In this document: in pieces, positions 39,141 to 50,582 of the stretch
How positions within the stretch are numbered: the first letter of the stretch is position 1
Layout of the letters: every line of letters begins with the position of its first letter
Assembly (NCBI GenBank): GCA_013407085.1
Contig: JACCGJ010018178.1
Span: forward strand, 1-64,000
Source: Atriophallophorus winterbourni
Taxonomy: Eukaryota; Platyhelminthes; Trematoda; Plagiorchiida; Microphallidae
Length of the DNA stretch: 64,000 bases
Direction: 5' to 3'
Program-made: the position numbers and the translations under genes
Notes under the pieces: model-generated
Seen by the model: the letters and a program-made list of their open reading frames with translations, nothing else
Databases searched by the model: none
Told to the model about the DNA's origin: nothing

Positions 39141-39572
39141 CCAACTGGCTACATTGTGCTGCCCAGTCAGTATTTAAACACGATTTTCAAAGTGTTTCAT
39201 AAGTTCATAAGCAATAAGTATTTCTATTACCATAAAGATGATTGGAAGGAGTGAAATTGGGCAATAATTGACAGGATCCTAGCGGCTGCCAAGTTTGAAA
39301 ACAGGGTATATCATACAAGACTTCTATTCCTGGGGAACGTGAGCGGTGTAAAACGAGCGCTGAAAAATACGGTAGGTGGATCACTGAGGAAACCCGATAC
39401 TACTGAGAGTGGTTTTGTAAGAATGTTGACAGAGCCGGGAGATGAATATTGTATCAGTTTTCGACAGACCAGAGGGGGTAGAAAGACCGGACAGACTTCA
39501 GGAGAAGAATCTAGATTAGGAAATAGCGTATTGGCATACATGGTGCTGAGAATTAAAGAGAATTAAGACCAT

Positions 39573-39618
39573 CAACATCATCATCATGAAGCACAAGTCT
39601 GGAGCCAGACAAAGTGCC
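39573..39618 (-). mobile_element. 46-bp tail-only retroposed insertion with 12-bp target duplication
   Basis: AATTAAGACCAT occurs at 39561-39572 and 39619-39630, flanking 46 bp that match only the 3' tail (GGCACTTTGTCTGG...GTGCTTCATGATGATG on the minus strand) of the 226-bp insert. This is what an extreme 5' truncation during target-primed reverse transcription would leave. Confidence 0.8.
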
Positions 39619-40069
39619 AATTAAGACCATAAACATTAGCCGCCTCTTTTGCTGTGGTGGTTAATTGATCTCAGAACATAAGCAGTGGAATAGCGTTATG
39701 TACCTTCCATTTTGCATTAACATGTTGATATAATACAAAAACTTTGCGATCAGGTTTGTTTGATCAAAATGCTTATCTTCACGAAATAGTAGGGTGCAAC
39801 GATTTCTGAAGCGTTTATAGGCTTCCCAATTTGCAGTCTGGCGAAATTTGAACGTATACCAAGATCGGTTCTTTTGTGTGGTAAACGTTTGAGTGCTGCA
39901 GCGCAGAAACGATGAAGGCGGTTTGACCTAATGGCTTTCAATGTTGAAGCTTGTTCAAGTAAGGTGTGCAACTGGTCAACAAACATGGACCAAGTAATAT
40001 CAAGATCCTCTGTCCTCAGAAAATCGAATGTTTAGTACAGTCTGACTGATAGGCATCTTTGTTCTCTAT

Positions 40070-40190
40070 TTCTAATATCTGTCTAGGCCTGGGCAACCTG
40101 ACAGTATTATCGCCCACGCGCAGTCTCAGACTGTGCGGCACTTTGCCTGGATCAGGCTTGTGGTTTCATACATACATACACAGGCATAAC
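40070..40190 (+). repeat. SINE-like repeat, copy 12
   Basis: Plus orientation, 3' half with (CATA)n tail. It sits between the endonuclease and linker parts of a CR1-like LINE and so splits that LINE. AGGCAT on both sides could be a short target duplication. Confidence 0.75.
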
Positions 40191-41579
40191 AGACGTAGGA
40201 AAATGATAGTACATGATCATTGTGACCTAAAGGCAGTTCAATGCATAAATTATCGAGCATCAATTCTTCATTCGTGAGTAGCAAACACAGGACGAATGGA
40301 TTATTATTACCACGGAATATAGTCGCTTCATGAATATGGTTGTATAGTGGATGAGTAATTATTATATCAGAAATTTGTGCAGAAAAGTAGTGTTGTGTGT
40401 AACCTATTGTCAATCCGGGGCAAATAAATTCACCCATAATCTAAATATGAGAAAATCGTAAAGAATTGATAATAAGAACATCATCTGTCACATTATTTTT
40501 AGGGTAACGGAAAATTACGGCTATTAGCCGTAAAACATCCACAGGAGAAAAATCTGGATCGTCAATCAGTGCGCAATTTAGACTTAGAGTAATAGAGCAC
40601 GCCCCCACCTCTAAATGGATGATCACGTCGGAGGAGTAGCATATTTGGCATAACGATCTCGGAATCAAGAATATTAGGGAAAAGCCATGTTTCGGTAACT
40701 AAATCAAGGCCCTATTTCTATGATAATCCAGCAAATTTACTAATGAAGCCTTGATCATTGGTGTAAAAACAAGAAAGGTGATCGCAGTGCAGACTGCTAT
40801 TTGTGTTTTCTAATCGGTTCTTTATGGAGTCGGCCCTGTAATGATCGGCTGTTGCACGTTTCTCCCTACATCGTTAGCTGAGTTTCCATGGGAAGTAAAT
40901 TGGGGTGGCAGGGAGAATTTCATTTGTGCCGTCTTTTGCCGAAAGTGATGGAGTCAGAGGTTCCGATTAAATGAACTACAAAGGGCTGTTGAGCTTTATC
41001 GAGCAGTACTGAACTATTGACACGGAGATTATACAAAGCAGAGCAAATACGTATCTCACACGGCACACTTCGTCGGTTTACATACCGAGAGTTTAAAGCA
41101 GTGGGAACCATAGTTTCAAAATAGAATGTAACTTTGACGAGACGAGGGCCAGTTGCGTGATACGTCGGGGATTGCGGTAAATGTTTGAACAAAACAGTGA
41201 CGGCGTCGGATAGACTGATTTTTTGTTGACTGAAACGCCAATAAACACAGACGTGGATGCAGTTTTTATTGTTATCTAAATCTTTGAGCCCGAGGATAGC
41301 GTGAATAAAGATGCTGCGTTTGTCGTTTTCTAACTTCCAATCGTGATTAGGGTTTTTTAATGTTCAAAACGCTGTCTAAGTTTAGTGCATATCAATACGA
41401 CGATGAATAAGAGAAGCATTGATTTTTTTAGTCAATTTGATATAAACCGATTTAAATTGTTATGTGAAATAGATTATAATAAATACGCTAAATACGTTAT
41501 TGTATCGTGGTGAATGAAACCGAGCCTGAACAAAATAAACAAATGGAAAAACGCGCGTACATACTCAAGGTCATAGCTC

Positions 41580-41610
41580 AGTTCAGTTCAGTTCAGTTCA
41601 GTTCAGTTGC
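41580..41610 (+). repeat. CAGTT pentanucleotide repeat
   Basis: Five units of CAGTT within the 3' UTR-type repeat of LINE A. Confidence 0.85.
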
Positions 41611-42114
41611 ACAGGACAGTAAGTGGCGAACGAGCCAATCGAGCGTTCAGAATTTCTTCCGGTGGAAAGAAGAGAAGCAACCACCACTGGCAAATCGTTT
41701 TTTTCTTATTGTGATTTGGATATCCTCGACGATCGCGCCGCTAAGGTATAAGCCAATCGAGCGTCCAGAATTTCCGTCTGTGGAAAGCTTCAAATGAGCG
41801 CCCACCACGGCCAAAGTTGGTTTATTTTTCTTTGGTATCCTCGTCGAATGCGAAGGTACGTCCGATGTTTTCCAAGCCGTCCTTTGGTCCCAGAATTTGT
41901 AGCTGCGACTGAGAAAAACGGAAAGGTTTTCTCTTCACCAAGCCGGTGAGAGGTTAGCTATGGAAAATTGGTGCGTACATTTAAAACATGACATTTAAAA
42001 CGAGGCATTATATAACAGAATTTTTTGTTTTTTTTAAATTGTGGTCAAGATCATATAATTTCAAAATGATCAAAAAATGGACAATTCTGACGACAGACAA
42101 CCTGTATATTCACG

Positions 42115-44290
42115 GGAAAAAGTCTGGGAAAAGCCCAAGCCACAAGGCATCTAAACCCCTTTTGAATGCACCTATTGATGTGCAAGCTTTTAGTTCCTCA
42201 GGCAGCTTGTTCCAGAAGCTTACCACTCTTTCACTGAAAACGTGTTGCCTAAGATTCAGACGGCTGTGGTTTTTCGCGAGCTTTAATGTATGTCCTCTAG
42301 TTGAGGGGTTGATCGCTCAAGAGAACAGGATTTGACAGCCCTCGTCGCCTAAGCCTTTTACGATTTTGAAAGTTTCTATGAGGTCAACCCGTAGACGCCG
42401 ACGCCAAAGGGAGAATAGACCTAAAGAAATTAGACGTTCTTCGTAGGGTTTCCTAAACATACCTTCAACCATTTTGGTAGCCAGTCGTTTGACTCTTTCT
42501 AATAGTAATATGTCCTTTTGAAAGAAGGGGCTCCAGGCTTGCACGCATTATTCTAAATGCGGCCTGACAATCGCCTTATATAAAGGGATAAACACTTCCG
42601 TCGTTCTACATGTCAGAATGGATGTAAGCCTACAGAGTTCTCCTCTAGCTCGTTGTGCATCTATGGCACACTGCGCAGCCCATTTGAAGTCCGCTGTTAC
42701 GACTATACCCAAATCCTTAATCCTCTGAATAGATTGAAAGTCGATCCCACTGTTATTCGCAGTTACTGTAATTCTGTCGACTGCTGCAGACAACAGATGA
42801 CATTTACTATAGTTCAGAGGAATCCCCAATCCTGCGACCATTTAATAACCTTTTCAATATCTCTCAACAAATCACCGTGATCACTGGATCCGGTGAATTT
42901 GTGATCATCAGCAAACATGTAGCAGGGACATGACAACTGCAATGCCACATCATCGATGAAGATCAGAAAGAGTATTGGCCCTAATACTGGACCTTGTGAG
43001 ACCCCACTGGTAACTGTTGCGAATTCAGAGGTGGTATCGCCTACACGGACCTGCAAGGATCTATCACGAAGAAAACTGGTTATCCAGTCGTGAAGCTAAC
43101 CAGATATGCCTTTGGCCGAGCGGTTCATCCCTAGGAACCTGTGACTAACCAAGTCGAACGCCTTACTAAAGTCTAAGTAAAAGACCTCTACCCGTCCGCC
43201 TTCATCCAGTGTCTTAGAAACTCGATCTAAAAAGCATAAAAGATTTGAGAGACACGACTTTCCTTTAAGAAAGCCATGTTGAACCGTGCTTAATGATGAA
43301 TTGTGCACGAGGTGGCTGCACAATCGATCCCTGATAAGTCTCTCCAAGGTTTTACATAAAACACTAGTCAAGACTACCGGTCGGAAATTCTTAACTATGT
43401 TTGCTCAAACTCCCTTTGAAATGGGTACGATAATGGCTTTCTTCAAGTCATCTGGTAGGATGCCTTTGCAGAACGATTCGTTATATAACTCACATAGAGG
43501 CCTTGCTAGTACCGTAGATATTTCCTTTACAATTTTAGGATGCACATCGTCAGGTCCGGCGGATTTATTTCCGTCTAGATTCTTTAGGACACGTGCGACA
43601 TCATCCGTGCAAAAACTACTTCGCTTAGTGAGGCACCTATTTCCGTATTAAGAGTTGAGACTGAGTGAATCGCATCCCCGCCATACATTCTATGTACGCT
43701 TCGAAAATAATCCAGCAAAGCTGCTGCCTTTTCGGTGTCAGGATTGGCTTTCTGGCCATTGTCTAATATTAGGGTACCTATGTGCTCCCTTGTCTTACTC
43801 TTAGACTGAACATAACTATAATACTTCTTAGGGTACTTTTTAGCAGATTGCGCCAGGTAAGTTTCGTAGCATTGCTTAAGCTTCCGTTGTAACTTTACTG
43901 TGTTATTCCTCGAAGCCTTATAGCACGACCAATTTCTATAGGTTGGCAAGGCTGTGTATCTCCGCCGGTGTCTGTCGCGCCCAATAATGTTGCGTCGCAC
44001 CGCAGGAGTCCACCGAGGTGGCTCGTTCTTTAGCCGTATAGGTCGAAAAGGACAGTAAAGGTCTTGAAGACTTAAAATATTGCGCTCCTCCTCCGCGTCT
44101 ACCTTCTGATCTATCCGATCTGATGGCTGTATATGTCGAAAGAAGATCAACTGGAATAATGTCTGCATCTTGAAGCCAGGTCTCTGATATACCTAGGATC
44201 CTAGATTTACTTTTGGAGGCTTTCTGCATTAATTCCAGCCATTTACTACGCGCGCTGCAAGCATTTGTATATAGTATGCTCACAGCATTT
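42115..44290 (-). pseudogene. LINE A ORF2 (endonuclease remnant and reverse transcriptase)
   Basis: Spread over several frames with stops near 43380, 43600, 42540 and 42320. The palm motifs are intact (SKAFD, GPVLGPILF, FADD), so decay is moderate. The internal loss in the endonuclease, about 150 codons between GRRGGG and the linker, rules out an autonomous element. Confidence 0.82.
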
Positions 44291-46744
44291 CGATGAACCC
44301 CGCCTAATTTCGGACAACCCTCGGGCGCAAAACCCGAGGTATTACCATGTTTGTTTTGGTTCTTAATGCAGGAGCGTTGAGCGCATACGAAGCGAGGCTT
44401 TCGTTTGCTGCATCACAAATTAGCCAAGATTCGTCCCCTATATTTTCTACCAGCACTTGAGCGTTCTTGATTAAAATATCCGCTGTTGCGTTGTTATTCA
44501 ATCGGCGCTTATCAGGGTTGCTCTTCGGTTTTGCTACTTTGCTACCCGAACGCTGGAACGCAAAAAAATTTGCTGAAACTGGGCGGCTATCTGGCACCAA
44601 TCTATACAAACCATTTGTATTGATATGTATTTGGTCGCCTTTAGAGAAAAACAGGTATCTGTCTCTCTGTTTTCTGAATTCCACCAAGATTGGCCTTGCT
44701 TGTTTTCCTTACTTGTACAGACAGATTCTGTGTACCCGAACTATCTGGAGATTGGGCTCAAGGTCTGCTAGACGCAATAAATTTTGTACGCATTTGCGAT
44801 CTTAACTGCGTCGTGATTTAGCCTCATGTATAAAAGGCTCATGCTCGTTATGGATCAGAATATTTCTGGTCCTGGTTTTCAAACTTTTCTTTGGAAAAGC
44901 GCCTTTTTTGCAACGCTCGCAATTTGCTGCGGATTAAAGCTAATTGCGAGTTAATTGACGCTAAATTACCGAGACGCGGCTCGGTTTTCTTACTTGTTGA
45001 GGAGCGAGGTAACTTTTGAGCTGGCTGGCTCTTCTTCTTACGCTGACTAACAACATTGTTGTTAGTTTTTTCCTGACTTCATTTCACAGATCTTCGTACA
45101 TCCGCCGGCTTATGCATGATTGGTTTGTACAGGGCTGCAATTTGCGCGTATGATCTCTGGGTTGGTTCCTGCAATGTTGCGAGTAATTGGGAAAGTTTCT
45201 TACGATAAGCCTCGCGTGCAACTTCTTTGCATTCCATGCAGACAAACTCGAACCATGTATGGGCTGCATATATGGTGTAATGGTCTTTTGGTATACCAGA
45301 GCACCTTTGGTGCGCCCAGCGTCTGCATGTACAACACTCAATACCTTGGGCTACTTGCTTACCACAACCAGCCTTTAAGGATGGAAAATTAATGTGAGCC
45401 ATAATGAAATACATGGCCATACATGAAATAGATATGTATATCTTAGTAGTGCAGGTAATATAGATTGCAATTTCACAGAATCGGCAAAATATCGTAATAT
45501 TTAATCAGAGCGTGAGAAATACAACCAAGTTGAACGTACCGCGCAAACTTGATGCACTTGTTTTTGATAGATGACAGCGGGTCAAGCCCTTGTAAGCCGC
45601 ATCTCTTTATATTGGCAAAATAGTTCAAAAGAACCTCAGCTGAAGAAATCCTGGCCAGTGTTGTTCAGCTGCGCCGTGATTACAGGCAATACCTTATCCA
45701 CAAGTTGCTTGAATTTGTTTTCAGATCTTGCTGAAATAACCTCTTCCGAAAGCGCAATCCACAAGTTAACAATTTTGTTGAGAGCGTGAATCACTGTAGT
45801 ATGCGTAATGTCCTTCTCTTTTGGAGTTTCAAAGCATGGCTATTTGTTATTGAGTCCGTCATGAGAGGGTAAAACTCGCGCAGCTCGTCACCATAAGCTC
45901 CCAGTAATATGCGACGAGTTAGCAGCAGGTCGTAGCGCACACGCCGGATACTGAGCGACATGAAGTTGAAGCGTTGAACTCTATCAACATAAGGAATTGA
46001 TTTCAATCCTTGTACTCGCCCGCCTTTGCAATTTTTCCAACTGATCACGTTCTCTCTTAGTTTGTGAATAGGTGACCGGCAAACCGTATTCCAAAACTGG
46101 TCTCACGTATGTGGAATAAAGAATGCAAAACATTTGTGGAGTAATCGCCGAAAACGACCTACTAATAGCCCACCATGCGCGGTTTGCAGCAGCAGCTTTT
46201 CTGTTCTTATCCTCCTTGGATTTAAGCGACCAAGTCACAATTGCACCCAGGTCACGTTCAGTATCAACCCATTTTATTTGATGATCCCCTAAGAAGTACG
46301 CACCTCCAGGCGTGCTTGGCCCCAAAAGCATTAGAGCGCATTTCTGGCGGTTTACAGGAAGCTGCCATTTTACCGTCCAATCAAGCAAATTGTTCAAATC
46401 GTTCTGGAAAACTTTATTATCAGCAGAAGAGCTTAGTGTACCTCAAACGTTCAGATCATCCGCGAAGAGCAGACAATTCATATTTAATGAGTCAGGGAGG
46501 TCATTAACATATACTTTAAAAAGTAACGGGCCAAGATCAAATCCTTGCGGAACCCCGAAAGTTGGACGTGTAATCTGCTATTTGACTCCGTTAACCTCGA
46601 CCTGTGTAAAACGGTCAACAAGGAAGTCTTCAATCCAAGTTAGAACAGGTCCCTTCACACCACGAGCACGGAGCTTGAGCAATAGAAGTTGAAATAAAAC
46701 ACGGTCAAAAGCCTTAGTGAGTGTAAGAATCATGTTAAGTGCTA

Positions 46745-47400
46745 TGTAGCTTTGAAATTCTTCTTTTTCTTCTCTAGTTCTAGTTTTATACAATACCGAA
46801 TTTTGTGACTGGAATTTGGGTTTTGTTTGTTTTTTCTTCAGAATTTAGAACTTAAAAATTGCGTTTCGTAATTTTCTTATTGAAAATATTCTGTTCACAT
46901 ATTTAGTGAAACTTTTGTTTTAATTTATTGTTCATGCCATTGTCGGTCATTGTTGTTGAATTTGGTTGCCATTTTGGGCACTTGTAATTGGCTTGTATTT
47001 TGACACCACTCTTGGGTGTCTTTTCTTCGATAGACATTTTGGACGGCAATTTTGGTAATTCCTTTCATTATATTTATATCACAGGTCGTCATTGAACTTG
47101 TTTGCATTTGATATAGTTGATTCTGGAGTATTTTGGCTCTACTGTTTGCAGTACGTTCCTATACAGTTGAGGTTTGTATATTTATATTAACAATGTGATT
47201 TTGATTACATTTTTCTTTTTGCAATAGTTGTCATCCAAAGGTACGTGCAAAGCCTTAGCTTTTATCGCCATAAAATCTTGATTCTTGATACTTGATTCTT
47301 GATTGTTGCTAATTACGGTACCGTATAACATCCGAATTATTGTTTTGAATTTGTCGAACTAAGAAACGGGTGGGATACGCCTTATTTACGTCACGGACGT
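46745..47400. other. Unrecognised AT-rich insert inside LINE B RT
   Basis: The RT motif AFIDL(T)KAFDRV is split here: AFIDLIV at about 47400-47420 and TLTKAFDRV at about 46690-46720. The 650 bp between show no coding match. They include short repeats of CTTGATTCTTGATACTTGAT near 47277. No target duplication could be made out. Confidence 0.6.
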
Positions 47401-49248
47401 TACAATGAGGTCAATGAAGGCAGTGACTACCGGGTGACCCAGATCAAGTTCAGCACAACAGTGCTCGCGATCAGTGATGAGATTGGATGCACTTGATCGT
47501 CTTGACGTAAAACCATGCTGAGCAGATGTTAGCTGACTGGCTGTAAGGAGAAAATCTTCAATGGGTTTTTTCAGCATTCGTTCCAAAGTCTTCACAACTA
47601 CCGAAGTGACGTTAACCGGTCGGTAGTTAGCCGGATCACTAGTTTCGCCGCCCTTATACATTGGTTTGACAATGCTGTAGTTCCAATCTTGAGGTAACCT
47701 ACCATACCTCAGGGATAAATTGAAGATTAGCGCCAGTGGTTTGTGTATGATACTCGACAATACCTGTAAAAACATTGGGTGTATATCTTCCGGGCCATGT
47801 GCTGAGTCTACATCGAGTCGTTCAACTAAATACTGCACCATCTCTGGCGAGATCGAGATATCCGGCATTTCGACGCTGCTCTCATGAAACAGAGGAATGG
47901 GAAACGTCTCCTCTGTGTAAACCGTATTGTACTGAGCGGCGAGAAGAACTGCTTTACGTTCATATTTATGTTCATTAGAACCTCATATAGATCTGAAGCA
48001 CGATACTCGTTGAAAAGCCTTCGTTCTACGTCTAATGTACGCAAACAAGCGTTTCGGCATCGAGTTGACTTCGTCCACCAAGCGAGTTTCATAGTTCTGC
48101 CTTTTTTCTCTTTTGAGGTAGGTGCACTTGTTGCGGATAACATTGTAGGTTACATAGTCATCGGTGCATCAACTAGAACAAAACGCCGCTTTCTTACCTT
48201 CATGTATTTATGAATAACGTTATCAAACCACGGCGGTCCCTTAGCGGAGGATCTTTCATTCATCCATGGGCATGATTTTCAAGCGATCTTATTTTACCCA
48301 AAAAGTACAACCAACAGGTATTAACTTTCGTTGATAGAGGGAGTGACCAGTCCATCGAGTTTGCAGACGTGATTAGACTCTGTGTCTTATTTCCAGTAGA
48401 TTCTCCGGGCATGCGTACGTATTCTCGGTTGAAGACCCCGATTCCAAACGAACCATGAGGAACAGTGATCGCTGCAACCAATATGGGTCTCGATCGACAG
48501 ATTTGTAACATCAGAGAATCTAGTTGTGACCACCAAATCCAATATCGAAGGAACTTGTCCGACGCATATTCTCGTAGGATCGTTTACATTCTACATTAAA
48601 TTCAGCTCCAAAGTCGTACCTAGCATTACTTGTTGGAACGGTTCACACCTCGAAACTAAACCCACCTAGTTTATATCGGGAGCATTCTGATCCCCAAGAA
48701 CGATACAGTCACCAGTGGTACTATACCGTTTGATTTGATCATATAACGCAGGAACGTAAGCGCCAGGTGAGCGGTAAATGACCCCAAGTGATCCATCTCC
48801 AGAGCTAGACTTCACCTTACACCAGATGCTCTGGGCATTTCCAGCATCCTGTTGAAACCTTTCCAATACTTTCAAAATCATGTGCCCTTTAGAATATACA
48901 GCAACGCCACCGGCAGATCTCGAAGCTACTCTGTCACTTCTGAAAAGAGTATAGTGTGGTAGCGCGCACTCCATATAAGATATATCAATTGTTAACCACG
49001 ATCTCGTAACAGCAATTATATCTGGCTGTCGCCGACAGACAATTTCATTAACCTCGTCAACTTTATTGCGTAGCCTCCTCGCATTGAAAAGCAATACTCG
49101 AAATCTCTTCACAGAATGATTATCTGGGGTTGAATTGACAGCGGCTTCCAACGAATGTGCGGCCTCCTCCTAACTACCCAAAAATCCACAATATGGAGAT
49201 CTACATCGCTCGCAATTCTTGGGTGGCTGTTTTCATTTTGATTCTATC

Positions 49249-49914
49249 TTAAGGAGACAGGTCGCGTAGTATCTTGAATGGCTCACCCTTAAGACGATGA
49301 GCGCGTCTTAGTACCATCTGGGCTTGCTCATCCGAAGCTAAAACAATTTTCAGCGTCCGCGGTTTATCATCCTCCTTCTTCCGGCCAAGTCGGAATGCAG
49401 AAATGATGGTAACTCCTTCCTCTCCTTGATCAAAAAGCTTTAAAAAAGTTGATTGTAGGAAAGTTCGCTCCTGCTGTAGACGTATTTCAGCCATGTCCCC
49501 GGTTTGCTCACGAGCATTTGCCATAATAAGGCATCGCTCCTGAGAATCCAAATGTGGCTTCTTTGAGACAGGAGATCTGAAAGCATTATCAGAAGTAGGT
49601 ACTTCCTTCACTACATTAAGCTGATCCTCTATTTTGCTCAATCGCTGTGACAAGATTTCGTAGCCCGTATCACTTGGTAGACCCTTCGACGTCACATCTG
49701 CATAAGTCTTATTCCTTCCTGACTGTTGAGCAAACGGTGTCGAAGGCGAGCAGACGTCCAGTTCCTGCACGTTCAATGGATCCTCGATACTAATACCATT
49801 TTGTAAACGGCTTGTAGCCGAGGAAGCGAATGGCACGCAAGCTTCATCCAGAGATAGGTGGTGTCTATCCTCAGCTGAGGTTGGGCCAATATTTATGTCT
49901 CCTCCATCGAGCAA
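49249..49914 (-). CDS. LINE B ORF1 main fragment (nucleic-acid-binding protein)
   Basis: 221 uninterrupted codons. The N-terminal part is polar; a coiled-coil-like stretch YEILSQRLSKIEDQLNVVKE is followed by a basic region and the typical LINE ORF1 end with LGRKKEDDKPRTLKIVLASD and AHRLKGEPFKILRDLSP. It lacks the zinc finger, which lies upstream in a broken frame, so it is a remnant and not a host gene. Confidence 0.7.
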   Translation of the reverse strand: MLDGGDINIGPTSAEDRHHLSLDEACVPFASSATSRLQNGISIEDPLNVQELDVCSPSTPFAQQSGRNKTYADVTSKGLPSDTGYEILSQRLSKIEDQLNVVKEVPTSDNAFRSPVSKKPHLDSQERCLIMANAREQTGDMAEIRLQQERTFLQSTFLKLFDQGEEGVTIISAFRLGRKKEDDKPRTLKIVLASDEQAQMVLRRAHRLKGEPFKILRDLSP

Positions 49915-50229
49915 TTAATGGTGGAAGGCATATTTTACATACCGTCCGATATCTGAAAACACGGATACGTCTCTGGCTTCATTCCTTCGCACCGAATATG
50001 CATTCATTTGAAACATATTTCACATTGTACTGCTTTTGCATTATCAGCAAACTGTTTAGCACATACAAGACAAGAGTCCCCTGAGCGAGCAGCGGGGCAC
50101 AGTTCCCTTGCATCTTCGTTACAGCAGGTGATGTATTATCTACTTTTGCAGGTTTTCTGGTCATAACCATGTTGAAATCCGGTGAAAATTAAATAAATAG
50201 AAAATCAAAGGATTCATAAGAAGCAAAAT

Positions 50230-50470
50230 ACCACGTTGACCTTTCAGTTCAAGTTTGAGTTCAAGTTGCACAGCGCTGAGATGGCTAAAAGCCAATCACG
50301 AGCCCAGATTTCCTTCGACGATATGCGGTTGAGCACCCGGCACTTTGATAACGAGTAAACAGTTCGTACTTTTCCCACGTTCCTGTTTCCGGTTATCTGG
50401 AAAGTAAGGTAGGGTTTCATTCCACCAGCACGGTGAGAGGTCAGCTATTTAGGAAGCAATGCAATAATAT
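50230..50470 (+). repeat. LINE 3' UTR-type repeat piece
   Basis: Shares TTCAGTTCAAG...GTTGCACAG...AGCCAATC and CACGGTGAGAGGTCAGCTAT with 41.58-41.96 kb, that is, with the sequence downstream of LINE A ORF2. Confidence 0.55.
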
Positions 50471-50487
50471 GCGTGAACAATGTATGG

Positions 50488-50582
50488 TGTATGAAATCAC
50501 TAGCCTGATCGAGGCAAAGTGAAACACAGTCATAGACTGCATGTGGGCTAATTTGTTGTCAGGTCGCCCAGTCCTAGACATT
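50488..50582 (-). repeat. SINE-like repeat, copy 13 (fragment)
   Basis: Minus orientation, 3' third. It is joined to a LINE 3' UTR repeat that begins TTTCAGTTTGCACAGGACAG at 50580. Confidence 0.65.

Larger units (their letters stand above)
37320..41350 (-). pseudogene. CR1-like LINE split by R2 and SINE-like insertions
   Basis: Read from high to low: ORF1 end (RSVPCEIRICSALYNLRVNS and VVHLIGTSDS, 40920-41190); endonuclease start with LDLVTETWLFP and end with LTNEELMLDNLCIELPLG (40200-40740); SINE-like copy 12; linker (FVDQLHTLLEQASTLK, 39700-40050); the 46-bp tail insert; RT start (IYPVFKLGSR...NYCPISLLPI, 39190-39320); R2 and SINE-like copy 11; RT middle (VDVVFLDFSKT, SADVIKIWRSQ with one Asp of the catalytic pair lost) and RT end (HVYFRPHLKYAV, 37320-37985). 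All parts are collinear, so this was probably one insertion later interrupted. Confidence 0.7.
41580..45420 (-). pseudogene. CR1-like LINE A, nearly complete but disabled
   Basis: ORF1 has a PHD-like finger (CGKQVAQGIECCTCRRWAHQ and FVCMEC, 45270-45380) and ends with an RNA-binding-type tail (EFRKQRDRYLFFSKGD, about 44640-44687). ORF2 starts at 44283 with ILYTNACSARSKW...ISETWL. Its endonuclease is cut short: GGGAQYF is joined almost directly to the post-endonuclease linker (PPRWTPAVRRNIIGRD). The RT carries VFYLDFSKAFDLVSHR, SGVSQGPVLGPILFLIFIDD and YMFADDHKFTG, and ORF2 ends KACTSIGAFKRGLDALW near 42115. The 3' UTR repeat extends to about 41580. Confidence 0.85.
45640..50170 (-). pseudogene. 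CR1-like LINE B, nearly complete, with a 0.65-kb interruption in the RT
   Basis: ORF1: PHD-like finger (CLVCAKQF...CEICFK, about 50000-50080, with stops and a frameshift). ORF1 main part (49249-49914): 221 codons ending IISAFRLGRKKEDDKPRTLK and FKILRDLSP. ORF2: endonuclease RVLLFNARRLRNKVDEVNEI to YCIVLGDQNAPD-type sequence (48670-49140), linker, RT start (GPEDIHPMFLQVLSS, NYRPVNVTSVVVKTLERML, QHGFTSRRSSAS), then the interruption inside the AFIDLTKAFDRV motif. The RT resumes at 46745 (LTKAFDRVLFQLLLLKLRAR, LFADDLNV) and runs to KLQKRRTL; a last frame reaches about 45645 (NKFKQLVDKVLPVITAQLNN). Confidence 0.85.

Noticed and set aside
45084..45392. Plus-strand and second minus-strand frames at the LINE A ORF1 zinc finger.
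   Set aside because: They are frame shadows of the PHD-like ORF1 on the minus strand, which alone shows ordered Cys/His residues.
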